Part shown: in pieces, positions 35,051-46,132 of the stretch
Layout of the letters: each line of letters begins with the position of its first letter
Numbering within the stretch: position 1 is the first letter of the stretch
Assembly (NCBI GenBank): GCA_035048815.1
Contig: JAUCBN010000017.1
Location: 1,484,936-1,548,935 of the forward strand
Length of the DNA stretch: 64,000 nt
Direction: 5' to 3'
Source of the DNA: Abelmoschus esculentus
Taxonomy: Eukaryota; Streptophyta; Magnoliopsida; Malvales; Malvaceae
Notes under the pieces: model-generated
Told to the model about the DNA's origin: nothing
What the model saw: only the letters and a program-made list of their open reading frames with translations
Database searches by the model: none
Translations under genes and position numbers: made by a program

Positions 35051-36126
35051 AATGTAATGTATTGGTGTATAACAGCTTGCAAGAGCGTTAAGCGACACTA
35101 ACAAATGCTCCGGAGAATCTTCTTCTTGGTCATCTAGTTCAGTATCATCATCATCTCTCAAAAAATCTCCATTCACATATCTAATAGGAAAAATTATGGA
35201 TCCTTAAATCGATGACGTGGCTCAGACTTTGCATCCCAATAATAACACAAGGCCTTCATACGTCATGTCTGAGCTTCGGCGGCGGATAACTTTCGCGATT
35301 AAGAAAGAGTAGGGATGGTGGGCTTTGATATAAACGATGGTGGTCGGCTTGGCTGAGTGATGGCATGGGTCGATAATTGTTGGGGGTTCGGCATAATAGC
35401 AGCAGATTTGTGTCCCTCTTACTCAACTCCAAGACTTCTTCATTTCATCTAAGCGCGCTTCATGAAGACGAGCCAGGGTCATAGATTTCTGTTATCTAAG
35501 AAACTTGACCGGCCAACACCTCATTTTTTATGTCTAGACGGATGTTGGAAATAAAGCATTGTGTTAAAAATACCTCGAGAAGGTTTGTCGTACACAACAC
35601 AAAATCTTCAAATCTTCCTTGATATTCTGCCAAGGTATTTGTCTGCAGAAGCTTGGTTAGCTGACCTTCCGGTGACTCTAACTCGATTACGGCAAATCGT
35701 TTATGAATAACGTCAACTAAATGATCCCATCCATTGATTTGTCGTTGGTGTTGCATCCACCGAAAGTATTTCTTGGCAATCACATCCATTCGAAAGGCTG
35801 TCATTGTCACCCGGGTGATCCTCCATTCCATAAAAATCAAAGAAATCCTGGGCAGAAGCGATCCATTCTTTTGAGTCTTGGCCGGTGAAAAGAGGAAGCT
35901 CCAGGTTTTGAAGAAAAAGGTAAAACATCATCCGAGGCATCCTTCACTTTGCCCTTACCTCGAATGATTTTTGTCTCTTATGAGCCTTCAGGAATCAATG
36001 AGGAATGACTTTTTGGTTTCAGTTACGCCTAAAGCACAATGAGTTGTCGAAGAACATCTTGGAGAATTCGACTACTTTCGTTGGTAGCGGCTTGTAGTGT
36101 GATCAGATTTTGTTCATGGCGAGATA
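35051..36126 (-). pseudogene. G1 gag (unit A), broken
   Basis: Minus-strand frames at 35496-35940 encode PLFTGQDSKEWIASAQDFFDFY, KYFRWMQHQRQINGW and AVIELESPEGQLTKLLQT, the family gag core, with a frameshift near 35820. A knuckle remnant with most metal ligands changed is at about 35215-35250. The same gag is found at 45120-46104 (unit B) and as a fragment at 2965-3322. Confidence 0.8.
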
Positions 36127-36924
36127 AATTCTCTTATATTTCGTTGTTATATTATTGCATGATTAACTTCCATACACATATATGTCACAAATTAGTGTAT
36201 TATTTATTATGTCCTAAATGTTTATTTATGTCTTGTAGAAGATGTATTGAAAGAACGAATCTTTTTATAATTTGAAAATCAAAAAATAAATAAACTAAAA
36301 ACAAACAAAAATATATACATAATAAAATAAAACCATACAATCCAAAAATCTAAAAAATATCTTTTTTATTTCAATTAAAAGTTCACTGACAAGTTTAGTT
36401 CATTACCCAATCAAACCCAAATTTCAATCTGTCCAACACAATCTACTACCTACAAAACCCAATACACTGGCCCAACCATTCCTAACTCAATCTATCTAAA
36501 TTGGCTAACCTGATTAACCCGACATGACAACCCTGAATCGACCGACGAGCCCAATTAAGTTTTTATTTTAGTATTTAAAATCAATGTAAATCGGTTATAT
36601 AGCCAAAATTGAAACGATGTAATCCCTAGAAGGTGCCTTATATTTTCTAATATATAATTCATATTTTTGAATTTAAGTTTAATTCTTACATATGATTGCG
36701 GTTTTGTGCATGATTTATTTTTCTTAATAAAAAACTCATGGAAAAAGAAAATTAAAACATGTGAATTCAAGAAAACAATTAATATAATAAAAATATAGTA
36801 AAAGTATCATTTTTATTTGGAATATAAAATAAATCACCAGTATAATACAATAAAGAGAAATTATGAGTACAAAAATATATTTGGATCGATCGTTAATGTG
36901 AAGATATTCAAATGAAGTAATGTT
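36127..36924. other. Unit B flank downstream of nsLTP-B
   Basis: AT-rich non-coding DNA in mosaic homology with the other units: 36135-36258 with about 55868-56003, 36260-36530 with about 57205-57500 and 36560-36640 with about 4862-4940. Relative to unit C about 1.2 kb is missing at 36259 and the exon-like fragment is missing near 36540. No gene was seen. Confidence 0.6.
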
Positions 36925-37212
36925 TTAACACGAAGGAAAGTTAGTTCCACACATTTTGGTCATTTTTCTAATCTCGATTCTATCAAAAACTCGTTTGAGA
37001 TCTTCGCTCTCCATGTACCCACAAAAGCATGTCACATGTTCCTTCGCCTTAGCGCAACAATTGGCTGACGGAGCTGGTTTCTTATATTCATTCAAACATG
37101 GACTCATTAGATCTAAAGCGTTATCGCATTTTGGTTGTGCTACTACCTCTTCACCTGAATATAACATCACCAATAGTGCTACCCCACACAAGACGATGGA
37201 AACGTTGCTCAT
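36925..37212 (-). CDS. nsLTP-like secreted 8-Cys peptide (copy B)
   Basis: A 95-residue protein in a single exon. Residues 1-25 form a signal peptide (hydrophobic core IVLCGVALLVMLY, likely cleavage after Ala25), predicting secretion. The mature 70 residues have eight cysteines (29, 39, 52, 53, 62, 64, 88, 95) spaced C-x9-C-x12-CC-x8-CFC-x23-C-x6-C. This is the 8-cysteine motif of the lipid-transfer/prolamin superfamily and is close to type-2 nsLTPs, which have Phe or another hydrophobic residue inside CxC. Family members bind lipids in the apoplast; the ligand here is unknown. The start is shared with copies C and D. On the minus strand a TATA-like TATAAA overlapping CCAAT lies about 80 bases upstream. 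An intact frame among broken transposons suggests selection or recent duplication. Confidence 0.85.
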   Translation of the reverse strand: MSNVSIVLCGVALLVMLYSGEEVVAQPKCDNALDLMSPCLNEYKKPAPSANCCAKAKEHVTCFCGYMESEDLKRVFDRIEIRKMTKMCGTNFPSC

Positions 37213-37283
37213 ATTGTTATTTTTCTACAAATAAATACCGGTGATTAATAAATTTTGTGCATTCTTTTACATATAATTTGACT

Positions 37284-37298
37284 CAATTTATATTGGTT
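37284..37298 (-). promoter_or_regulatory. Putative TATA/CCAAT element of nsLTP-B
   Basis: The minus strand reads CCAATATAAATTGAG about 75-85 bases before the start codon. Matching sites occur at about 58168-58180 (copy C) and 60945-60957 (copy D), where the CCAAT part is weaker. Spacing fits a plant core promoter with a short leader. Transcription is inferred only. Confidence 0.45.
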
Positions 37299-37299
37299 A

Positions 37300-38805
37300 G
37301 AGTGGTAATCTTTGAGAGTTTTAGACCATACACGAAAATTTGATAGAGAAATATATGGCTAAACATTTTGAGAGAGAAGGAATATGCGGAAATAAAATTT
37401 ACAACGTGTCCACTAAACCTAACAAATAATTTATTTAATGTGTGATAAAGTTTAAATGTAAATATTAAATTAATATATAATTCATCAATAAAATAATAAA
37501 TTTTAATTATAACTGTTATAATTCATTTTAATGGTCATAATAGGTTCTTTTCTTACTATTATTGAACTCAATTCATTTTATGATTTTTTCTTTGGGTTCT
37601 GTTCAATAGACATATTCACAAAATCACTCAAAAATATAACCAGAAATATTTCAGTATATATAAAATATAAAATTTATTAAATAAAAATTTCATGTTATTA
37701 CATAAGTAATACTCGAAATAATAATTTTTGGATTTTAAAAGTTAATATGATACTCTAAATGTAATTTTTAAATTAGATAGATTTGAAATATTTATATTAA
37801 AAGTTAATTGTTTACTGATATTTTGAAATATTTATTATGTTATTGTTTATCAGAAATATTACAAAAATAATATTTTGATAATTATATTTATATATTATTT
37901 ATATTTAATAATTATACTATTTTAAAAATTTATTATTAAATTGCTAATGATAAATAATAGACTTACACTACACCAAGTCTAGTATATAACGATGTTTTTC
38001 ATGGTAATCTTTGATAGTTTTAGATAATACATATAAATTCGGTAGATAAATATAAGGCTAAATATTTTGAGAGAAAGAGTACATATGGTAACAAATTTTT
38101 GAACATGTTCGCTAAACCCCAAACAAATAATTTAATATTTGAAGAAGTTTAAAAATAAATATTAAATTACTGAATTTATGATTTATTAATATAATAATGA
38201 TTCTTTAGTTTTAATTGTTATAATTCAATTTTAATGGTCACAATAGGTTTTTCCAGGTAAATATTGAATTTGATTTATTTTTGAGATATTTTTTCTTTAA
38301 ATTTTGTACGATCTAATATATGATTTATGTCCAAAATCAACATTAAATATAATAAATATTAAAATATTTAAAATTAATATTTTAATTTTAATCTTGAGGT
38401 TTAAGATACAAAATTTACTTCAAAAATTTTAAATGATAATAATATGTTGTTATATAAGTATAAATATTTTGGATTTTAAAATTTAATATAACACTTTAAA
38501 TATCAATGTCAAACAATATATATATATATAATATTTATATTAAAAAATATTTTTTAATAATAATATAAAAATTAAATATTTTATTAATTATTAGTTAAAA
38601 TTATAAAAAATATTTTGATAATTATATTAATATATTATTTATATTTAATATAATTATAATTTAAAATTATTATTATTAAATTCCTAATAATAGATAATAC
38701 TATGTATATAACATTTTTAGTATATACTATAATAAATAATATTATTTAATGTTAATATAACATTTCAGTATAAAAAATTAAGGTGAACTATATAATGATC
38801 ACGGA
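37300..38805. other. AT-rich spacer, unit B
   Basis: No gene seen. 37300-37990 matches 58190-58897, and 38005-38805 matches about 60970-61764, with the intervening 2.07 kb of unit C absent. It contains a CACTACACCAAG transposon-end motif at 37976, a TA dinucleotide run near 38517-38530, and long poly-A/T-rich stretches. Confidence 0.65.
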
Positions 38806-39711
38806 ACTAAGAGCCTCTATTTGCCTATCGTCTGTGGGTGGTAGGCTGAACTCGTAAATAATTTCGTGCCTTGAAGTCGTGCTAACTCCGTCCAAAATTC
38901 ATTTAGAAAAAATTTATCTCGATCACTAACGATGGAACGTGGAATGCCATGAAGCTTCATGATGCCTTGTAACAAGACTCGAGCAGTGCATTTAGCATCA
39001 AAATGTCGTGGCAAAGCAAAAAAGTGATCGTACTTTATAAGTTGATCGACCAAGACCATAATAACTTTCTTACCATTCGATGAAGGTAAGCTTATTATAA
39101 AATCCATCGATATATCTTCAAAATCATGTTGTAGAACTGGAAGAGGTTGGAGTAGTCAGGTTGGGGTTAATCTATCACTTTTCATACGTTGGAAAACCTG
39201 ACAATTACGGACAAAAGAACTAATATCCTTTCGTACCCCCTTCCGGTGGAAGTTAGCAGCCAGTCAATTTAAAGTTCTTATGTTTCACGCATGTCCTCCT
39301 GGAGTTGTGTATGAAATTCTCATAGTAAAAAGCCCCTCAAGGCAGCTTCCTTCGGTACAACGATTCTTCCTTGGTATACCACCAACCCTTCTTGTATCAA
39401 AGATGTTTCAATTCTATATCATGGGTTATAGTCATTCTAATATCATCAAGGATGCTAAATATAGGCCAAGAAAAAGCCAACATGCTTGTGTTTACCTCTC
39501 TTGACAAAGCTTTAATGACGACATTGAGTTTATCGGGTTGATACTTTATCTCAAAGTCATAGTCGATCAGCTTTGAGAGTCATTTTTATTGCTCAGAAGT
39601 TTGGATAGTCTGTTGCGTCAACTCTCGCAGAGATTGTTGGTCGATGATGATCATAAAATAATGCCCAAAGAGATATTGTCTCCATTCCCCAACCGCTTAA
39701 TTGATGATGTA
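38806..39711 (-). pseudogene. G1 RNase H to integrase (unit B)
   Basis: Minus-strand 38817-39107 encodes the integrase core (MDFIISLPSSNGK with the first Asp, and SDRDKFF with the second). It ends HPQT followed by changed residues where TDGQTE is expected. The HHCC region lies at about 39150-39330 and the end of RNase H (WLSKLIDYDFEI) at about 39500-39590. Multiple frameshifts are present. The same segment at 61759-62676 in unit C shows the same left truncation. Confidence 0.82.
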
Positions 39712-39716
39712 CATTT

Positions 39717-39934
39717 TGTTGAATAAAACTTAAATGGAATATTAAGTGAGTCATAAAACTTAGAGTTAATGGGAAGTCAAAAAGTTGAAATGTCAAAAGT
39801 TAATATGAGAGTTATGGAGTTTAATATAGGAGTTATAGGAGTTACAAGAGTTATGGTTTTTATTAGATTTTATTGTGTAATAATGTCTAGTGTCTATATA
39901 AAGGCATTGTTTATTGCTTTGTAAAGTGTGAGTG

Positions 39935-39965
<31 letters not shown>

Positions 39966-40170
39966 TGAGAAAAAGATAGTGGTTGTGTGTGGCTGTGGTG
40001 AGTGTGAGAGAAAATAGAAGAGATTCAAAGGAATAAAAGAAAAGTATTTCAAAATAGTATTGCATTAGTCATTTGCCTGAGCAATTTTTATTCTGCGGGA
40101 AATTTAATTTTATTGGCAATTTTTATTCCTGGGCAATTTTGTTCGAACTCTATTTAATTTAGAGTCTTCA
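39717..40170 (+). repeat. Copia 5' LTR, 454 bp
   Basis: TGTTGAATAAAAC to GAGTCTTCA, with a TATA box CTATATAAAGG (about 39894-39904) and a GTGAGA-type purine-rich simple repeat at about 39928-39970. A primer binding site TGGTGTCAGAGC (40174-40185) follows, one base from the initiator-Met consensus. Confidence 0.93.
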
Positions 40171-40259
40171 AATTGGTGTCAGAGCTTATGGCGAATGTGA
40201 TGGGTCAAATGTCGTTACCACGACTAAAAAAGGCGAATTAAGAAAATTGGAGTATTCAA

Positions 40260-41171
40260 ATGAAAGCTCTTCTTGGATCTCAAGATGCATGGGAGGTTGT
40301 CGAAGAAGGATTCGAAGAACCAACAATTACCGCGGGATATACGAAAGCACAAACCAAGGCGTTTAAAGAGGCGCGATCAAAGGATAATATGGTATTATAC
40401 ATGTTGTTCAGAGCCGTTGACGAATCAAGCTTTGAGAATATTTTCGGGGTAACTACTTCAAAAGAAGCATGGGACACTTTAAAAAAGATGTTCAAAGGAG
40501 CCGACCGAGTTAAGCAAATGCATCTCCAAACTCTTTGAGGCGAGTTGGAGAGCATGAAGATGAAGGAATCAGAAAGTGTATCCGATTCTATTGCTCGTGT
40601 ACAAGCCCTGGTAAACCAACTCATTCATAATGGTGAAACGTTAAATGATGGGAGAATTGCGGAGAAGATCTTGATATCATTAACCGATAATTTTGAGAAT
40701 GTTGTGTGCACGATAGAAGAGTCAAAGGACTTTGAAACTCTCACGGTTGATGAACTCACCGGTTCTCTTGAGGCACATGAACAATGTAAGAAGAAAAAGA
40801 AAGAGGAGACAGTCAAGCAAGCACTTCAGACTAAGGCGTCAATCAGTGATGAGAAGGTATTCTATTCTAAAAATTTTCGAGGTAGAGGATATGGCCGTGG
40901 AGGTCGTGGAAATGGTCATGGTGGTCAAAGAGATAGTCATGAAGGATATTATAAAGAGAAAGGACAGACGAGCCAACCAAATTGGCGTGGAAGAGGACGT
41001 AATCGAGGAAGAGGTAGCAGATCAAATTACTCCTACATCGAGTGCTATAAGTGTTACAAGTATGGTCATTACGCAAAGGATTACAACTCTGACAAATGTT
41101 ATAAATATGGAAAAGTGGGGCATTATGCAAAAGATTATCGAGCTGATAAAAAGGTGGAACAACCAACATAG
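40260..41171 (+). pseudogene. Copia gag with one stop and decayed zinc knuckles
   Basis: Frame from MKALLGSQDAWEVVEEGF through the gag core (KEAWDTLKKMFKGADR). TGA at 40536-40538 interrupts it where the unit C copy has CGA (63495-63497). The frame continues in phase (GELESMKMKESESVSDSI and VDELTGSLEAHE) to a Gly/Arg-rich RNA-binding region. Two knuckles at about 41040-41140 follow, in which the last Cys of each, and the second Cys of the second, are Tyr. The true start may lie 5' of 40260, because the preceding codons also look coding. Confidence 0.88.
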
Positions 41172-41173
41172 CC

Positions 41174-42996
41174 GTGGAAGATGAAGCGAATGAAGGTGTT
41201 CTCTTGATGGTTAAAAATGAAGTCAACAATGACAATGATGTGTGCTACCTAGACTCAGGAAAAAGCAACCATATGTGCGGTCATGAGTACTTATTCAAAG
41301 AGATGCAAAAGATTGAAGGTGGTCATGTATCGTTTGGTGATGCATCAAAAGTTGAGGTTAAAAGTCGAGGTACAATTTTTTTTTTACAAAAGGATGACAT
41401 GATAGGGTCAATCCAAGATGAGTATTACGTTTCAGACCTTAAGACAAATATTTTGAGTATGGGGCAACTCACGGAGAAAGAATACTCGGTATTTTTGAAA
41501 GATCGGGTATTACTCTTGAAGGATAAGCGAGGGCGTCTGATTGCCAAAGTTGAAATGGACAAAAATCGAATGTACAAATTGAATTTGAGAAGCGTGCGAG
41601 AAAAATGTTTGCAAGTCGATGTAGAAGACAATGCATCGCTATGGCATCTCCAATTTGGTCACCTACATCATGGTGGTCTAAAGGAGTTAGCAAAGAAGAA
41701 CATGATGCACGGATTGCCGAACATGGATTATGATGACAAATTTTGTGAAGAATGTGTTATTGGTAAGCAATCAAGAACATCGTTTCAAAAGAATATAGAA
41801 TATCGAGCTAAACATCCACTCAAGTTGATTCATACCGACATATGTGGACTAATCACTCTTGAATCTTTTAGCGTTAAAAGATATTTCATTTCGTTTATTG
41901 ATGATTTTTCACGAAAAACTTGGGTGTATTTTTTGAAAGAAAAATCCGATGAGTTCGAGGTGTTAAAAATGTTCAAAGTGATGATAGTGAAGGCAACTGG
42001 TAGACATATCAAAGTCGTACGATCAGGCAGAGGTGGCGAGTATACGCCGAAGGCTTTCATGGAATATTGCGAGGAGCAAGGGATAAGGAGATTTCTAACA
42101 GCACCATACTCTCCTCAACAAAATGGTGTGGCTGAGAGAAAGAATCAGACCATTCTTGACATGGTTTGATCAATGCTTAAAAGTAAGAAATTGTCGAGGC
42201 AATTTTTGGGCAGAAGCTGTGCAATGTGTTGTCTATGTATAAAATCGTTGTCCACATGTAAAGTTAGATGATCAAACACCCAAGAGGCATGAAGCGGACA
42301 AAAGCCGACAGTCTCTCATCTCAAAGTGTTTGGTAGTGTGGCGTATGCACATGTACTTGATCAACGAAGAACGACGCTCAAAGACAAAAGTAAAAAGTTT
42401 ATTTTTATTGGGTATGATGAGAAGACAAAAGAGTACAAGTTACTCAATCCGATAAGCAAGAAGGTGATGGTGAGTAGTGATGTGCGAGTAAATGAAGCGA
42501 GTGAATGGGATTGGAATAATTCGATAAAGATTATCATGGAAGTTGGAGAATCATCAGTTGCTGCACCAACAGACATACCAACAAGTTCTGAAACTACCGA
42601 TGATGGGGATGAACCACGAGAACCCAAAATACAAAGTTTGCAAGATTTGCATGATTCGACAAGTGAGGTACATCTTTTATGTCTTTTGGCAGATGTTGAA
42701 AATATTAGCTTTGAAGAGGCATTACGAGATTAGAAATAGCAAATTGCCATGGACAAGGAGATCAAGGCAATTGAACGAAACAACACATGGGAGCTAGCAA
42801 AATTGCCGAAAGGAAGTCATCCTATTGGTATAAAGTGAGTGTTCAAGAAAAATATGAAAGTTCAAGACGAGATAGAACGGTACAAGGCGAGAATTATTGT
42901 GAAGGGATACAAATGAGTTAGGATCAAATTGCGACAAATAGAAGAAGATGAATGGCATGATGGATGGAAGAAACATTTAAGTTTACAGGGGAGTTT
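41174..42996 (+). pseudogene. Copia pol: protease, integrase, truncated RT
   Basis: Protease CYLDSGKSNHMCG (about 41251), GAG-pre-integrase LWHLQFGHL with CEEC, integrase core with first Asp in IHTDICG and Glu in PQQNGVAERKN. The second catalytic Asp position is Gly in this copy (VVRSGRGGEY, about 42015-42045). A stop at about 42167 and frameshifts follow. The C-terminal integrase region and the start of RT (KEIKAIERNNTWEL, then KARIIVKGY at about 42750-42912) end at a stop, and the rest of RT and RNase H is deleted. Confidence 0.88.
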
Positions 42997-43441
42997 TATT
43001 GAATAAAACTTAAATGGAATATTAAGTGAGTCATAAAACTTAGAGTTAATGGGGAGTTAAAAAGTTAAAATGTCAAAAGTTAATATGAGAGTTACGGAGT
43101 TTAATATAGGAGTTATAGGAGTTACAAGAGTTATATTTTTATTAGGTTTTATTGTGTAATAATGTCTAGTGTCTATATAAAGGCATTGTCTATTGCTTTG
43201 TAAAGTTTGAGTGAGTAGTGAAAGTGAGAGTGAGAGAGAGAGTGAGAAAAAGATAGTGGTTGTGTGTGGCTATGGTGAGATAAAATAAAAGAGATTCAAA
43301 GGAAAAAAATAAAAGTATTTCAAAATAGTATTGCATTTGTCAATTGCCTGAGTAATTTTCATTTTGCGGGAAATTTTATTTTGTTGGCAATTTTTATTCT
43401 TGGGCAATTTTATTCGAACTCTATTTGATTTAGAGTCTTCA
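42997..43441 (+). repeat. Copia 3' LTR, 445 bp
   Basis: Matches the 5' LTR with small indels. Its first bases are TATTGAATA instead of TGTTGAATA, so the terminal TG is mutated. It ends GAGTCTTCA followed by the second cattt. Confidence 0.92.
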
Positions 43442-43446
43442 CATTT

Positions 43447-45000
43447 CTCGTTGATACATATATGTGTCAAAATGACACCTATTCCGACCCAAGATGCATA
43501 AGTTTTTTCTATGAAATCTTTGGAAAAGCCGATAAAGCTAGAAGAGGTGGAGAACACAACTTAGCCTTGAGCAAATTGAAAGTTTCTTTCGTTGTTGTAG
43601 ACCATTCAAATTGTTCCCCTTTCCGTAGTAAATTTGATAGGATTATGACAAAGTAGCAAAACCCTTGATGAATCGGCGATAGTATCCTGCTATACCTAAG
43701 AATCCTCTTATTCCACTCACATTAGTTGGTTCAGGCCAAGCTTGAACCGCAACCACCTTTCTTGGATCGACAATGAGCCCCTCTTTGAACACCAAATAGG
43801 TGATATATTCAATTGAAGTATGACCAAACATATACTTTGATCGTTTAGCCACAAAACCGTGGTTGTGTAAAACCCTAGAACCTTTCGGACATGCTCCAAA
43901 TAGGATGGCCAATCTGAACTAAAAAACAATATGTCATCAAGGAAAATAAGAACAAACTTGCAAAGATAGGCTCTGAAGATGTTTTTCATGGTCGCTTGAA
44001 AGATAGAGGGCGTGTTTGTTAATCCGAATTGCATTAATCAAAACTCATATTGTCCATCATGCATTCAAAATGCAGTCTTGTGCACGTCAACTAGCTAAAC
44101 TCGGATTTGGTGATAACCCGCTAATAAATCCATCTTGGAAAAGAATTGTGAGCCCCCTAATTCATCAAACAACTCGTCGGAGATAGGAATGGGAAAATTT
44201 TCCTTGATTGTTATAGAGTTTAAAGCATAATAATCCACACAAAATTGCCATGTGTCGTCTTTCTCTATTACTAATAACACCGGAGAAAAGAACTATGACT
44301 TTCTTGTATCATTTGGCTATCCAACATTTTCCGAACCTGTTGTTTGATTTCTCTCTTCTGGAAATGAAGGTATCGGTAAGGCTTGATGCTCACCGGTTTT
44401 GCATCCATATAAGTATGAATTGAATGATTAGTTTTCTTTGGTTGTAGAAAGCAGCCAATAGGCTCAAATACTCAAGCATACTCCTCTAGTAATTTCTCCA
44501 TGTTGGTTGGCTTAATATTTTTATAGTCTCCCAGATTACCTCGCATCTGTAGGTGGTAAAAACAAGACACAAAGCATGTAGCTTTCAAATGTTGCAGGGT
44601 TTGAAGTTGTACGGGATGAGGCCCTAACTCAGTATCACCTTTCCAATAATGGACAACATTATTTAGGAGAAATTTTAGAGTTAAGTTGGAGAAGTCCATT
44701 GTAATCGGTCCTAAGATAGCCAACCATGTCACCCTCAAAATCATATCAGCTTCCTCAAGTGGCAAAAGATAAAAATCTATAATTACTGTGGTTTTTTGGA
44801 CTCGTACATGCAAGTTTTGCACACATCCTTCAGTACAAAGTTTGTCGTCATTGCTGACAAGAACTCAGAAGTTTAGGGATGCTTTTACATTGAGTCCTAA
44901 TTGGTGATCCACCTTTGATTGTACGAAGTTGTGAGTGCTGCCACTATCGATCAAAATTCGCACTGCCTTACCCTGAACATTGCCTATAACGCGTAATGTA
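43447..45000 (-). pseudogene. G1 protease, RT and start of RNase H (unit B)
   Basis: Reading leftward on the minus strand: protease LIDSGSTHNF (about 44930-44960) and RT beginning WQFCVDYYALNSITIKENFPIP (44095-44280). MQFGLTNTPSIFQATM and the catalytic FLDDIL follow (about 43900-44034), then GFLGIAGYYRRFIKGFATLS (43643-43700). The EQFEWST word (43600-43615) opens RNase H. Frameshifts separate these blocks. Confidence 0.85.
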
Positions 45001-45119
45001 TTGGTTTATAGCAGCCTACAAAGCGTTAGGGGACAGTAACGAATGCTCTGGAGCATCTCCTCCTTGGTCATTTAATTTAGTATCATCGTCATCTCCTGGA
45101 AAATCGTCATTTGCATCAT

Positions 45120-46104
45120 CCAACAAGAAAAACTATGGATGCTTAAAATGATGACCCGGCTTAAACTTTGCATCACAATAATAACACAAGCCTTTCACAC
45201 GTCGTGCATGAGTTTCGACGATGGATAGCTTTCGCGGTTGACGGAGAGTAGGGATGGTAGCTTTGATATAAACGACGGTGATTAGCTTGGCTGAGTGGTG
45301 GTATGACTCGATAATGGATGGTTGTTCGGCAAAATCGCATTAGGTTTTTGTCCCCCCTACTTGACTCCAAGACTTTTTCATTTCATCTAAGCGCGCTTCA
45401 TGAAAATGAGCCAGGGTCATAGCTTTTGTTGTTGGAGAAACTCGAGCGGTCAACACCTCATTTTCTATGTCCGAACGGAGGCTGGAAATAAAGCATTGTG
45501 TTAATAATACCTCGGGAAGGTTTGCCGTATGCAACACCAAATCTTCAAATCTTCCTTGGTATTCTGCCATAGTGGCCGTCTGCACAAGCTTGGTTAATTG
45601 AACTTCCGGTGACTCTAACTCTATTACAACAAATTGTTTGCGAATAGTGTCGACTAAATGATACCATCTGACGAGTTGTCGTTGGCGTTGAATCCCCCGA
45701 AACCATTTCTTGGCAATCTCATCCATTCAAAAGGATGTCATTGTCACCCGATGGTGATTCTCTATTCCATACAAATCAAAGAAATCCTAGGCGGAAGCAA
45801 CCCATTCTTCTGAGTCTTGGTCGGTGAAAAGAGGAAGCTCCACCAAAACTGGTTTTGGAGAAAAAGAAAAAACATCATCCGAGTCATCCTTCACTTTACC
45901 TTTATCGTGAATCATTCTTGTCTCTTGTAAAACTTCAGGAATCGATGAGGATTGACTTTTTGGTTCTATTTGCCCCGAAAGCACAGTGAGTTGGCGAAGA
46001 ACATCCTAGAGAATCCGATTGTTGTCGGTCGTGTCGACTTGTATTGTGATCAGTGTCTGTTCATGGCAAGATAAAGTCTCTTATAGAGATTTAATAGCAT
46101 CCAT
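45120..46104 (-). pseudogene. G1 gag (unit B), broken
   Basis: I place the start at the ATG ending at 46104 (MDAIKSL). The following frame, with stops, contains LTVLSGQIEPKSQSSSIPEVL (45787-46010), VELPLFTDQDSEEWVASA, then the gag core at 45340-45726 (KKWFRGIQRQRQLVRW, VIELESPEVQLTKLVQT, AEYQGRFEDL). A knuckle CYYCDAKFKPGHHF (about 45145-45187) has Phe for the last Cys. The frame is broken by several stops. Confidence 0.82.
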
Positions 46105-46132
46105 ATTGTTCACTATATCCTCTATTTAAAGG

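Larger units (their letters stand above)
3324..36126. repeat. Segmental unit A (nsLTP-A ... G1)
   Basis: Left flank, exon-like fragment and nsLTP-A (3324-5270) plus G1 (32636-36126) correspond in order to units B and C. The 27 kb between are independent nested insertions. That the two ends belong to one original unit is an inference from order and orientation. Confidence 0.5.
32636..36126 (-). mobile_element. G1 gypsy of unit A, minus strand, internal region
   Basis: Minus-strand order gag (right), protease, RT, RNase H, integrase (left). It aligns with the G1 of unit B (38806-39716 plus 43447-46104) but has a deletion near 33585 spanning the place where unit B carries the copia insertion. 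It is cut at the left in integrase just after TDGQTE (junction with Athila near 32635) and at the right near 36126, in the N-terminal part of gag. No LTR is left. The zinc knuckle resembles that of Reina/Galadriel-type chromoviruses, but no chromodomain remains, so the lineage is tentative. Confidence 0.85.
39717..43441 (+). mobile_element. Internally deleted Ty1/copia, 3.7 kb
   Basis: 5' LTR 39717-40170 (454 bp) and 3' LTR 42997-43441 (445 bp), with perfect target duplication cattt (39712-39716, 43442-43446). Gag, protease and integrase are present, but pol stops early in RT and resumes just before the PPT (ACAGGGGAG, about 42985-42993). The catalytic RT core and RNase H are therefore missing, so any movement would have needed enzymes in trans. 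The 5' part is duplicated at the same site in unit C (62677 on). Confidence 0.93.

Noticed and set aside
36555..36770. Minus-strand 71-codon frame downstream of nsLTP-B
   Set aside because: AT-rich flank; the homologous flanks of the other units do not preserve the frame.
39793..40065. Minus-strand frame with a run of Leu/Ser
   Set aside because: Translation of the GTGAGA simple repeat in the copia LTR.
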